Shown piece after piece: positions 52,338 to 60,690 of a stretch of 64,000 nucleotides of DNA. A program made the position numbers and the translations under genes. The DNA lies in contig CAIJPD010000063.1 of NCBI GenBank assembly GCA_903822495.1, positions 1 to 64,000 on the forward strand, written 5' to 3'. The notes below the pieces were generated by a model that was given only the letters and a program-made list of their open reading frames with translations, was not told where the DNA came from and made no database searches. Source of the stretch: an uncultured Chloroflexota bacterium. Lineage in GTDB: Bacteria > Chloroflexota > Limnocylindria > Limnocylindrales > CSP1-4. How positions within the stretch are numbered: the stretch's first letter is position 1; every line of letters starts with the position of its first letter.

Positions 52338-54632
52338 ATGTCCGTCCCTGACGCGGGGCAGCCCACGCGACAGCCAGCCGGCTCCATTGGAGCCAGGGCG
52401 CTCATCACCGACGCTCGGGACCGGGTGACTGGTCGCGTCCCGTATGTCAGCAACGAGCGCCGGCCGGACATGCTCTACGGCGCCATCCTTCGGAGCACGA
52501 TGCCTCACGCCCGGATTCTCCGGGTCGATCCGGCGGGAGCGCTTGCCCTGGCGGGCGTCGTCGCGGTCGTCACCGGGCGCGATGTCCCCGGGGAGCCGGG
52601 TGCTCCGAGGCAGCATGGCATCCAGGTGCGAGACACTCCGGTCCTGGCCACGGACAGGGTCCGCTATGTCGGCGAGCCCATCGCCGCCGTCGCTGCCGCC
52701 GACCTCGATACCGCCCATGAGGCCCTCCGCCGAATCCTCGTGGAACTGGAGCCCCTGCCCGCCTCGTTCTCGGTCGACCAGGCGTTGGCGACTGATGGCA
52801 CCCCGATCCACGCGGATGGCAACCTGATCAGGCCTCAGACCCTGTCCGTGGGCGACGTCGAGCAGGCGCTCGCCAGCGCAGATGTCGTCGTGTCGGAGAC
52901 CTTCCAGATCCCGGCAGTGCAGGGGGTTCCGCTCGAGACCCATACGGTCCTGGCGGAATGGACTCAGGGCGGGATCACCGTCTACTCGTCGACGCAGACG
53001 CCATTCCATGTCCGGCGCGAGCTCGCCTACCTGTTCGACCTCCCGGTCGAGCGGGTCCGGGTGGTCACTCGAACGCTCGGCGGCGGGTTCGGTGCCAAGG
53101 CGTACGCTCGCATTGAGCCGCTGGCGGTGCTGCTTGCAGCCCACGCACATCGCCCGGTGAAGTTCGTCCTGTCACGGTCCGAGGAGTTCGTCACCATCCA
53201 GCGCCAGCCGGCGGTCATCACGATGACCAGCGGCGCGCGACGTGATGGTCGGCTCCTGGCGCTTCGGGCGGAGTGCACATTCCTGGCCGGCGCCTACCTG
53301 GACAACACGATGCGGATGCTCCGTCACGGCCTGTACAACCTTGTCGGCCCCTACCGAGTCGAGACGCTCAACTTGCTTGCTCGTGGCGTCTATACGAACA
53401 CTCCGCCGTGCGGGCCGCTCCGGGCCCCCGGCACGGCGCAGGTCACGTGGGCGCGCGAGGCGCACCTGGACGCCGTCGCGGATCGGCTCGGCATGGATCC
53501 GTACGAGTTCCGCTGCCGGAACCTCCTCGGCGCGGGTGACCGCTTCGTGTTGGGGGGGCCGATGGGTCCGGTGCATCTGCCCCAGTTGCTGGCCGCCGTC
53601 CGGCAGGAGCCACCCGCGCAGCCGGATGCCGGACCCAATCGGCGCCGCGGTGTCGGGTATGCCGTCACGTTCAAGACCACCCAGACACCTTCCGAGTCGC
53701 AGGCGGTGGTTGCCGTCGACGCATCGGGTCGGGTCATCGTCCTGATGTCCACCGTGGAGATGGGCCAGGGCGCACGGACGGCGCTCGGCCAGATCGCCGC
53801 TGACGCCATGGCTGTTCCTCTCGATCGGGTGGACATGAGCATGCCCGACACCGATCGGACACCGCCCGACACCGGGACGGTCTCCAGCCGGTCCACGTTC
53901 TCGATGGGCAGCGCCATCGTGCGGGCGGCGACGCTGCTCCAGTCGAAGCTCCTGGACCTTGCCGCCGTGCGCCTGGAGATCTCGCGTGACGACCTCGCGA
54001 TCGAGGAGGGCCGCGTCCGACCCGTGGACGGCTCATCAGCCGGCCTTGAGATGGGCGACCTGGTCCAAGGGTCGGGGCACGAGCGGCTTGAGGTCTCGGC
54101 CTCGTTCACGAACGAGCCGATGGTTGACCCCGTCTCCGGCGAGAAGGGCGTCTCCACCCACCATCACCAGGCGGCAGTCTCGGCTTCCGTCGAGGTCGAC
54201 CTTGAAACCGGTGCCATCCGGGTGCTCGAGATCCGCGCCGCCACCCACGCGGGCGTCGTGATCAACCCGACCCTTGCGGAGTTGCAGACGGAAGGGAGCG
54301 TCGCCTTCGGGATCGGCCAGGCGCTGATGGAGGAGATCCTGTTCGAGGAGGGGCAGGTCCAGAACCCGAGTCTCGCCGACTACCTCATCCCGTCGGCCCT
54401 GGACATGCCGGTTCGCTTGGTCGTGGACCTGCAGGAGGACCACGCGCGGGAGATCCACGGCGTGGGGGAAACACCGCTACCGGCCGCGGTGCCCGCCCTG
54501 ACAAACGCGGTGGCCCAGGCCATCGGCGCACGCCTGCACGCGATCCCCATCACCCCGGAGCGAGTGCTTCGCGCGCGACAGGAGGCCCTTGTTGCCCGTC
54601 GGGGTCAGGGCGGGCCAGCGGGCTCGGCCTAG
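52338..54632 (+). CDS. xanthine dehydrogenase-family molybdenum subunit
   Basis: 764 aa, full length for the large subunit (CoxL/XdhB type). Motifs include ARALITDARDRVTGRVPYVS, TLGGGFGAKAYARIEPLAVL (molybdopterin loop, near residue 250), PLRAPGTAQ, STVEMGQGARTALGQIAADA (near 473) and GVGETPLPAAVPAL with the catalytic Glu (near 709-716). No CoxL-type active-site Cys loop (AYRCSFR) is seen, so it is not a CO dehydrogenase. The 2Fe-2S and FAD subunits that normally accompany it are not in the window. It may hydroxylate an aromatic or N-heterocyclic ring or an aldehyde. No clear ribosome site. Confidence 0.85.
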   Translation: MSVPDAGQPTRQPAGSIGARALITDARDRVTGRVPYVSNERRPDMLYGAILRSTMPHARILRVDPAGALALAGVVAVVTGRDVPGEPGAPRQHGIQVRDTPVLATDRVRYVGEPIAAVAAADLDTAHEALRRILVELEPLPASFSVDQALATDGTPIHADGNLIRPQTLSVGDVEQALASADVVVSETFQIPAVQGVPLETHTVLAEWTQGGITVYSSTQTPFHVRRELAYLFDLPVERVRVVTRTLGGGFGAKAYARIEPLAVLLAAHAHRPVKFVLSRSEEFVTIQRQPAVITMTSGARRDGRLLALRAECTFLAGAYLDNTMRMLRHGLYNLVGPYRVETLNLLARGVYTNTPPCGPLRAPGTAQVTWAREAHLDAVADRLGMDPYEFRCRNLLGAGDRFVLGGPMGPVHLPQLLAAVRQEPPAQPDAGPNRRRGVGYAVTFKTTQTPSESQAVVAVDASGRVIVLMSTVEMGQGARTALGQIAADAMAVPLDRVDMSMPDTDRTPPDTGTVSSRSTFSMGSAIVRAATLLQSKLLDLAAVRLEISRDDLAIEEGRVRPVDGSSAGLEMGDLVQGSGHERLEVSASFTNEPMVDPVSGEKGVSTHHHQAAVSASVEVDLETGAIRVLEIRAATHAGVVINPTLAELQTEGSVAFGIGQALMEEILFEEGQVQNPSLADYLIPSALDMPVRLVVDLQEDHAREIHGVGETPLPAAVPALTNAVAQAIGARLHAIPITPERVLRARQEALVARRGQGGPAGSA

Positions 54633-54678
54633 CAAGCTCCCGCGTCGCGGCCCCCCCGCCGAACCGCCGACCGCCCGA

Positions 54679-55671
54679 CTACCCCTCGCGCTCGCGGTGC
54701 CGCTCGATCGCCCCGGATTCGATCGGCCGGCCTTGCTCGTCGTAGATCCGCTGCGACGTGTAGCCCTGCGGCCAGATCCCCGTGAACCAGAACCGAATCC
54801 CGAACTGGATCCGGATCTGGCGGACCGGCTTGGGGTTGTCGTTGTAGTGCTCGTGCTCCCACATGGAGGGCGGCACGTACAGGACGTCGCCTGCCTCCCA
54901 GTAGTGCTTCTCGCCCAGCATCTCCGAGTAGCCCTCGCCCTCCAGGGCGTAGACCACCGCCTCCAGGTGCTTGTGCCGGCCGCTGTGGTGGTAGGGCCGC
55001 TCCTCCCAGACCTGGGTGACCAGGACCGACGCGTTGCGGAACCCGTTCCCCGGGACCGCCAGGTACCAGCACGTGTCGTGCTGGTTGGTGACGGCCGCGA
55101 TCTTGCCCTGGTAGTTGAGGCCCGGGTCGGTGGGCGCGTCCTCGATGTGGATCTTGGCCCGGTCGCCGCTGGGGTAGTACTCCGATTCCTCGGCCGGGAT
55201 CGCGGCCAGCGCCGCCTCGTCGTTGGGGCCGCAGTCCTCGTACTGGACGATGGCCGCGAGGCGGACGAACTTTTCCAGGTCAAAGATCATGCCCGACAGG
55301 TACTGGGCCGGCTCGTTGCCCGTGTTGAAGTGCTGGTGCGCCGCGCGATAGGGGATCTGGACCACGGTGCCGGCGTGCCAGTTGAAGCGCTGGCTCTCCA
55401 CGACGGTGAAGCCCTCGCCCGACAGGAAGTAGATGGACTCCTCGCCGTGAGCGTGCTTGCCCGTGTGCCAGCCCACCGGGATCTCGCCCTTCAGGACGTT
55501 GCTGCCCATGGTGGTGTAGCCGATCTCGTTGGAGATCATCAGCTTGCACTTGGCGTCCTGGCGGGTCTTGACCCAGGGAATGTCGCGATCGCGGGCGACG
55601 AACATCGTCCGCCGCAGCTCCTGATCTAGCTGGTCGCCGGTCGCGAGCCAGTCGTCGTAGAACGTGCCCAC
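54679..55671 (-). CDS. bicupin protein, copy 2 (paralogue of 38831-39823)
   Basis: 330 aa, same length as copy 1, with long identical runs (for example TTMGSNVLKGEIPVGWHTGK) and the same end (AIERHREREG). Domain one has HTGKHAHGEES and PYRAAHQHFN; domain two has HHSGRHKHLEAVVYALEGEG and VPPSMWEHEHYN, so both sets of possible metal ligands are kept. Differences lie mostly in loops (DTCWYLAV against DYTQYLAV), which may reflect different substrates. The 3 x 23-bp repeats lie upstream of its ATG. Both copies being on the minus strand at opposite ends of the island suggests an old duplication. Confidence 0.75.
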   Translation of the reverse strand: MGTFYDDWLATGDQLDQELRRTMFVARDRDIPWVKTRQDAKCKLMISNEIGYTTMGSNVLKGEIPVGWHTGKHAHGEESIYFLSGEGFTVVESQRFNWHAGTVVQIPYRAAHQHFNTGNEPAQYLSGMIFDLEKFVRLAAIVQYEDCGPNDEAALAAIPAEESEYYPSGDRAKIHIEDAPTDPGLNYQGKIAAVTNQHDTCWYLAVPGNGFRNASVLVTQVWEERPYHHSGRHKHLEAVVYALEGEGYSEMLGEKHYWEAGDVLYVPPSMWEHEHYNDNPKPVRQIRIQFGIRFWFTGIWPQGYTSQRIYDEQGRPIESGAIERHREREG

Positions 55672-55691
55672 GAGGTCCTCCGGAGGTGTCG

Positions 55692-55760
55692 GTTGTTGAG
55701 GTGCACCAGAACCCGTTGTTGGGGTGCGCCCGAACCCTGTGTTGAGGTGCGCCAGAACCC
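55692..55760. repeat. three 23-bp tandem repeats upstream of bicupin 2
   Basis: Units at 55692-55714, 55715-55737 and 55738-55760 share the pattern GTTGnGGTGCnCCnGAACCC. They begin 21 bases upstream of the bicupin start and fill the gap up to the end of the GlsB-like gene. They are too few and too contiguous for CRISPR; regulatory binding sites are plausible. Confidence 0.75.
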
Positions 55761-56017
55761 TAGCGGGGATGTCGCCCGTTCGTCAGCCCAATCAGCATGC
55801 GGACGAGCACGGCGCCCACGAACGCCACCAGCAGCGCGCCGACGAAGCCGCCCGGGTCGCCCAGGTGCAGGTCGCGGGCCAGGATGCCGCCCACGATCGC
55901 GCCGAGGATCCCGACCAGGATATTCGGCAGGCAGCCGCGTGCCGAGGTGTTGGGCACGACCATCCCGGAGAGCGCCCCGGCGAGGAGCCCGATGACGACC
56001 CAGCCGAGCCCGTCCAC
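55760..56017 (-). CDS. GlsB/YeaQ/YmgE-family small membrane protein
   Basis: 85 aa from a GTG. Three short helices: GWVVIGLLAGALSGMVV, LPNILVGILGAIVGGILARD and GGFVGALLVAFVGAVLVRM, with the glycine pattern of the transglycosylase-associated (GlsB/YeaQ) family; the name does not imply enzyme activity. Such proteins are often stress-induced. It starts 3 bases after the pgl stop, so it is carried on the pentose phosphate transcript. Confidence 0.85.
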   Translation of the reverse strand: MDGLGWVVIGLLAGALSGMVVPNTSARGCLPNILVGILGAIVGGILARDLHLGDPGGFVGALLVAFVGAVLVRMLIGLTNGRHPR

Positions 56018-56020
56018 CGA

Positions 56021-56851
56021 TCAGGCCTCGGGCGTGCGCGCCTGCGCCTGGGCCAGGTGGCCGCCGGCCGCCTCGTCCACGATCCAGGTCGCGCCCGTGC
56101 GCCGGGCGAGCTGCGCGGGGAGCCGGCGCGGGTCGCGCTCCGGGCCGAAGATCTCCCCGAGGATCGCCGCCTTGCTTGCGCCGTGCGAGACCGCCATGAC
56201 GTTCCGGGCGACCTGCAGGCTGCGCGGGTTCAGCGTCACGCGCTCCACCTTGGGCGCGATGTGGTCCGGCGCGGGGATGTCCACGCCGGGAGCGTCCGTG
56301 TCGAACGCCGCCGATCCCGGGAAGACGGAGAGGAGGTGCCCGTCCGGTCCGATCCCGACCAGCACGATGTCGAGGACCGGCTGCCCATCCTCGAACGGCA
56401 CCCCCGATTCGCGCATCATCTCGACGTAGCGGGCCGCGCACCAGGCGCCCCCCTCGCCGCGCGCCATCGCCTCGTCCACCGGCCAGGCGTGGATCGTGGT
56501 CTGCTCCAGCGCCGTCCCCGGGGCCGCGCCCACCAGCTCGCGGTCGCCGATCCGCGCATTGCACCAGTCGTCGCCGCGCGGCACAAACCGCTCGTCGCCC
56601 AGCCAGATGTTGACCCGCCCCCAGGGAACGGTGTCCCGGAGCGGTGGCTTGGACAGGTGCTTGTAGATGCCGGCCGGCGTCGAGCCGCCCGTGGTCGCCC
56701 AGTCCGCCCGCCCGCGCTCGTTCACCGCGACCGCCAGGATCCCGGCGATCCGTTCGGCCGCCGCGGCCGCGCAGGCCTCGTTGTTCGGCAGGACGATGAT
56801 CTCGGGCTCGCCCCGGGACGCACGTTCAAGCCAGCCGTTGGTGCCACTCAT
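56021..56851 (-). CDS. pgl: 6-phosphogluconolactonase
   Basis: 276 aa. WATTGGSTPAGIYKHLS, VNIWLGDERFVPRGDDWCNA and LVGIGPDGHLLSVFPGS are the Pgl/NagB-fold motifs (DERFVP and GxGxDGH). It hydrolyses 6-phosphogluconolactone between Zwf and Gnd. The ATG at 56851 overlaps the opcA stop by 4 bases (ATGA). The C-terminal helix ends HLAQAQARTPEA. Confidence 0.92.
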   Translation of the reverse strand: MSGTNGWLERASRGEPEIIVLPNNEACAAAAAERIAGILAVAVNERGRADWATTGGSTPAGIYKHLSKPPLRDTVPWGRVNIWLGDERFVPRGDDWCNARIGDRELVGAAPGTALEQTTIHAWPVDEAMARGEGGAWCAARYVEMMRESGVPFEDGQPVLDIVLVGIGPDGHLLSVFPGSAAFDTDAPGVDIPAPDHIAPKVERVTLNPRSLQVARNVMAVSHGASKAAILGEIFGPERDPRRLPAQLARRTGATWIVDEAAGGHLAQAQARTPEA

Positions 56852-58065
56852 CCTTGTTCCTCCGCAGGGTTTGGCGCCGACTTGCCGAGCAGGGCGACCG
56901 CCGTCCGGATCCCCCCGGCCGAGAGGCGGCTCTGTCCGACCGATTCGATCACTTCCGCGAGCATGTCCACCTCGGTCCGGCGCGGGGCCAGGAAGGGCCG
57001 GTGCCGGAGGAGATGGCCGTCCATCCACGCCTCAACCATGATGGTGTCCGCCTCGCCCGTCACCACCACCCAGAGACGATGGCGGCCGCGTGTCGCCTCC
57101 AGCTCCACGCGCAGCGTGGTGCCACGGCGCACGTCGACGATCTCCGGTCGGAGCGATCCGGTGACGCGGACGCGCCCGCGGCGGAGTGTCGCAGTCAGGC
57201 CGTCATCCCGGTTGCCTTCGGGGTCGGGCGCGAGCGGATGTTCGATCGTCAGCCCCAGCCGCGAGGTCAGCCAGGCGAGGTGGTAGAGGGGTCGCACCAG
57301 GTTGGCAGCCCCGGGCCGGCCCCCATCGTCCCCGGTGGCGTACGTGACGGTGATCCGTCGGATCGACCGGACGAATGGCTGGAGGTTCGGCTGGTCGAAG
57401 GTGGAGGCAATCGCCTCGCGCCAGCGGGATTGGCGCATCTGGGCGAAGTCGTTGACGGCGAGGTTGGGGTTGTCGACGAGCGGGACCAGGTCACGGAGGC
57501 GGTCCAGACCGGAGCCTGACCAGGACGAGCCATCCACCACGATGCGATCGGACAGGTCGAGGAGCTCGCGCACCATCAGGCTGCCCAGCGGCAGGTCTCC
57601 GGGCCACCAGGTGGTGACGGGGAGGTCGTGGATGAGGAGTGGAGCCGCGATGGCGGCCAGGTGCCGCCCCGATTCACCGCCGGCGTGAATGTCGATCCGT
57701 TCCGAGCAGGTCTCGGGCGCCCCTTCGCGGGGGAGCACGCAGTAGGCCAGGACGTCGGCGTCGATCTTCGATGGACCGTCCGGGTCGCCGGGGGCGATGA
57801 TCAGGGTCCGTGATGGATGGCGACCCGTGAGTCGGCCAACGACGGCGGCGCACCGGTCGGCGACCTCGGGCCGGGGGGCGACCACCACCAGGTTCATGAC
57901 CGAGGTCCGGGCGCCCACGCGGCGCTCCTCGACCCCGTCCACCGTGGTGGTCAGCCGGGTGCCGCTCCAGATCTTCGCCAGCTCGTGCTCGATCGCCGCG
58001 AGGTCGTGGGCGCGCGATCGCCAGCGCAGGCCGGGCTCACCGGGAACGGGCGCCAGGGGGATCAA
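56848..58065 (-). CDS. opcA: glucose-6-phosphate dehydrogenase assembly protein OpcA
   Basis: 405 aa. TSVMNLVVVAPRPEVADRCA, PSRTLIIAPGDPDG, CSERIDIHAGGESGRHLAAI and LLIHDLPVTTWWPGDLPLGS are the OpcA blocks, with DRIVVDGSSW following. OpcA activates Zwf in cyanobacteria and actinobacteria. It sits between zwf (17-base gap) and pgl (4-base overlap), in the usual order. Its presence suggests redox or oligomer control of Zwf. Confidence 0.92.
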   Translation of the reverse strand: MIPLAPVPGEPGLRWRSRAHDLAAIEHELAKIWSGTRLTTTVDGVEERRVGARTSVMNLVVVAPRPEVADRCAAVVGRLTGRHPSRTLIIAPGDPDGPSKIDADVLAYCVLPREGAPETCSERIDIHAGGESGRHLAAIAAPLLIHDLPVTTWWPGDLPLGSLMVRELLDLSDRIVVDGSSWSGSGLDRLRDLVPLVDNPNLAVNDFAQMRQSRWREAIASTFDQPNLQPFVRSIRRITVTYATGDDGGRPGAANLVRPLYHLAWLTSRLGLTIEHPLAPDPEGNRDDGLTATLRRGRVRVTGSLRPEIVDVRRGTTLRVELEATRGRHRLWVVVTGEADTIMVEAWMDGHLLRHRPFLAPRRTEVDMLAEVIESVGQSRLSAGGIRTAVALLGKSAPNPAEEQG

Positions 58066-58081
58066 CGTGTCTGGGTTCCGG

Positions 58082-59755
58082 CTAGAGCCGACGCCAGCGG
58101 CGGCCGTCGCGGGCCAGCAGGCGGTCCGCCTCGGGTGGTCCCCAGGTCCCGGCGTCGTAGTTGGGGAAGCGGGCCGGCGGCGTGGCGATCCAGGAATCCA
58201 GGATGGGCGTCACGATGCCCCAGGCCTTCTCCACCTCGTCCGCCCGGGTGAACAGCGAGGCGTCGCCCAGGAGGGCGTCGAGGATCAGCGTCTCGTAGGC
58301 ATCCGGCGAGTCCACGGAGAACGCCGAGCCGTACGTGAAGTCCATGTTGACCGACCGGATGTCGAGGCCCAGGCCGGGCATCTTGGATTCGAAGCGGAGC
58401 AGGATCCCCTCGTCCGGCTGGATGCGGATCGCGAGCAGGTTGGGCTCGGGGTCGATCGTCGTATCCCGGAAGAGGCGATGCGGCACGGCGCGGAACTGGA
58501 TCGCGATCTCCGTGGCGCGCCGGGGCAGACGCTTGCCGGTTCGCAGGTAGAACGGCACCCCGGACCACCGCCAGTTGTCGACCTGGAGCTTTGCGGCGAC
58601 GAACGTCTCGGTCTCCGAGTCCGGGTCAACTTCGGACTCCTGGCGGTAGCCTGCCACCGGGTTGGCCGCCACCCAGCCGGGGCCGTACTGGCCACGGACC
58701 ACGTTGCTGGCCACCTCGTCGGGCGTCAGCGCGGCGATGGCGCTCACCACCTGGACCTTCTCATCGCGCAACGCATCCGCCCCGAACGTCGCGGGCGGCT
58801 CCATCGCGACCAGGCTGAGCAGCTGGAGCAAGTGGTTCTGGAGGACATCGCGGGACGCGCCCGTCTCTTCGTAGAAGGCCCCGCGGTCCTCGATCCCCAT
58901 GGACTCCGCCACCGTGATCTGGACATGGTCCACGTAGCGTCGGTTCCAGATGGGCTCAAAGATCCCGTTGGCAAACCGGAAGACGAGCAGGTTCCTGACC
59001 GTCTCCTTGCCCAGGTAGTGGTCGATGCGGTAGATCTGCCGCTCGCGGAAGACGCGGCCGACCTCGCGGTTGAGGCGCACCGCGGATTCGGCGTCGTGCC
59101 CAAACGGCTTCTCGATGATGATCCGCCGCCAGCCCTCGCCGCTCGTCTCGTGGCTGAGCCCCACCCGGCCCAGCTGGGCGATCACCTCGGGGAAGGCGGA
59201 TGGCTGCGTCGCCAGGTAGTAGAGGCGGTTGCGGCTGGTGCCGTGCTCGCGCTCGCAGCCGTCCAGCGTCTCCCGGAGGCGGTCGAAGGCGCCCGGGTCG
59301 TCGAAGTTGCCCTGGAGGTAGGAGACCCGGTCGAGGAAGGTGGCGAGGCTCTCGTCATCCACGCCGGTGCGGCTGCGCAGGAGCAGCGATGCCCGGACCT
59401 CGGCCCGGAACGTCTCCTTGGTATAGGGCCGGCGGGCGACACCCAGGATCAGGAAGTCGCGGGGCAGCAGGTTGGTCCGCCAGAGCTGGTAGAGCGCGGG
59501 CAGGACCTTGCGATGCGCGAGGTCGCCCGTGGCCCCGAAGAGCACGATGGCGCACGGGTCCGGCACCCGCTCCAATCGGAGGCCATCGCGCAGGGGGTTG
59601 GCCTGCGCCGGCGGCGCGCTGCGCCGCCGGCCCTTGCGCGCCAGGCGGAGCGCCCGGATGGACGTGGAGGTGGGCGCCGGCCGCCCGCTGGGGCGGCCGG
59701 GAGCAGGCACCGCGCCGGTCGCGGCGGGCCTACTCGGTCTTGACGGCGTGGCCAC
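58082..59755 (-). CDS. zwf: glucose-6-phosphate dehydrogenase
   Basis: 557 aa. The NADP motif is VLFGATGDLAHRKVLPALYQ, the active-site motif RIDHYLGKETVRNLLVFRFA, and IIEKPFGHD and YLRTGKRLPRR complete the family pattern. A basic Ala/Pro-rich extension of about 65 residues precedes the fold; its ATG at 59755 lies inside the end of gnd (26-base overlap), so a downstream start remains possible. It oxidises glucose 6-phosphate to the lactone used by Pgl. Confidence 0.93.
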   Translation of the reverse strand: MATPSRPSRPAATGAVPAPGRPSGRPAPTSTSIRALRLARKGRRRSAPPAQANPLRDGLRLERVPDPCAIVLFGATGDLAHRKVLPALYQLWRTNLLPRDFLILGVARRPYTKETFRAEVRASLLLRSRTGVDDESLATFLDRVSYLQGNFDDPGAFDRLRETLDGCEREHGTSRNRLYYLATQPSAFPEVIAQLGRVGLSHETSGEGWRRIIIEKPFGHDAESAVRLNREVGRVFRERQIYRIDHYLGKETVRNLLVFRFANGIFEPIWNRRYVDHVQITVAESMGIEDRGAFYEETGASRDVLQNHLLQLLSLVAMEPPATFGADALRDEKVQVVSAIAALTPDEVASNVVRGQYGPGWVAANPVAGYRQESEVDPDSETETFVAAKLQVDNWRWSGVPFYLRTGKRLPRRATEIAIQFRAVPHRLFRDTTIDPEPNLLAIRIQPDEGILLRFESKMPGLGLDIRSVNMDFTYGSAFSVDSPDAYETLILDALLGDASLFTRADEVEKAWGIVTPILDSWIATPPARFPNYDAGTWGPPEADRLLARDGRRWRRL

Positions 59756-60626
59756 CGAACTCGTTGCGCAGCGCGGCCAGGAGCTTGGCCCCGTAGGAGT
59801 CGTCCTGGCGCGAGCGGAACCGTGTCTGGAGCGCGAGCGTGATGATCGGCGCCGGGACGTCGCGGTCCATGGCCTCCTGGACCGTCCAGCGGCCCTCGCC
59901 CGAATCGGCCACCCAGCCCTTGAGGCTGGCCAGGTCCTGGTCCGGCTTGAGCGCGCTAGCCGCCAGCTCCAGGAGCCAGGAGCGAACCACGGAGCCGTGG
60001 TTCCAGAGGTCCGCGATCTGCGCGAGGTCCAGGTCGTAGTCGCTGGCGTGGAGGATCTCGAAGCCCTCCGCGTACGCCTGCATCATTCCGTACTCGATCC
60101 CGTTGTGGATCATCTTCACGTAGTGGCCGGCGCCCGGCGCGCCCGCGTGGAGATATCCGTCGACGGGCGCCAGCGACCTGAAGATGGGCTCGACCGGCGC
60201 GACGACGTCGCGCTCCCCGCCGACCATCATGCAGTAGCCGATCTTCAGCCCCCAGATCCCACCCGAGACACCGGCGTCGATGTAGCCGATGCCCCTGGCC
60301 TTGAGGGCCGGGTGGCGGCGCTGATCGTCGTGGAAGTTGGAGTTGCCGCCCTCCACGATCGTGTCGCCCGGCTCCAGGTGGAGGAGGAGCTCGTCAATCT
60401 GGTCCTCCGTGGCCTGGCCGGCCGGGACCATGATCCACACGATTCGCGGCTTCGCGAGCTTCTCGACCAGCTCGGCGATGGAGGTCGCCCCCTCCGCGCC
60501 CTCGCCGACGATCTCGCGCACCTTGTCGGGCGAGCGGTTGTAGGCGACGACCTGGTGATTGTCGAGGAGCAGTCGTCGAACCATGTTGGCGCCCATCCGC
60601 CCGAGTCCGATGAAGCCGATGCGCAT
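59730..60626 (-). CDS. gnd: 6-phosphogluconate dehydrogenase (decarboxylating, short type)
   Basis: 298 aa, the ~300-residue class rather than the ~470-residue class. MRIGFIGLGRMGANMVRRLL is the nucleotide-binding motif, VEGGNSNFHDDQRRH and GVSGGIWGLKIGYCMMVGG bind the substrate, and GHYVKMIHNGIEYGMMQAYA holds the catalytic Lys. Short-type enzymes are often NAD-dependent. GGAGG lies about 8 bases before the ATG at 60626. Confidence 0.92.
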   Translation of the reverse strand: MRIGFIGLGRMGANMVRRLLLDNHQVVAYNRSPDKVREIVGEGAEGATSIAELVEKLAKPRIVWIMVPAGQATEDQIDELLLHLEPGDTIVEGGNSNFHDDQRRHPALKARGIGYIDAGVSGGIWGLKIGYCMMVGGERDVVAPVEPIFRSLAPVDGYLHAGAPGAGHYVKMIHNGIEYGMMQAYAEGFEILHASDYDLDLAQIADLWNHGSVVRSWLLELAASALKPDQDLASLKGWVADSGEGRWTVQEAMDRDVPAPIITLALQTRFRSRQDDSYGAKLLAALRNEFGGHAVKTE

Positions 60627-60690
60627 CCCGTGAGCCTCCGTGCTGGGTGAGGTGTGGTTGGTGGCAGTGGTGGTCGGGGCCGCGGCTGAC

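Noticed and set aside
52338-54632. Aerobic CO dehydrogenase large subunit
   Set aside because: The CoxL active-site Cys loop is not seen, and CoxS/CoxM are missing; only the broader family is supported.
55692-55760. 23-bp repeats as a CRISPR fragment
   Set aside because: The copies are back to back without spacers.
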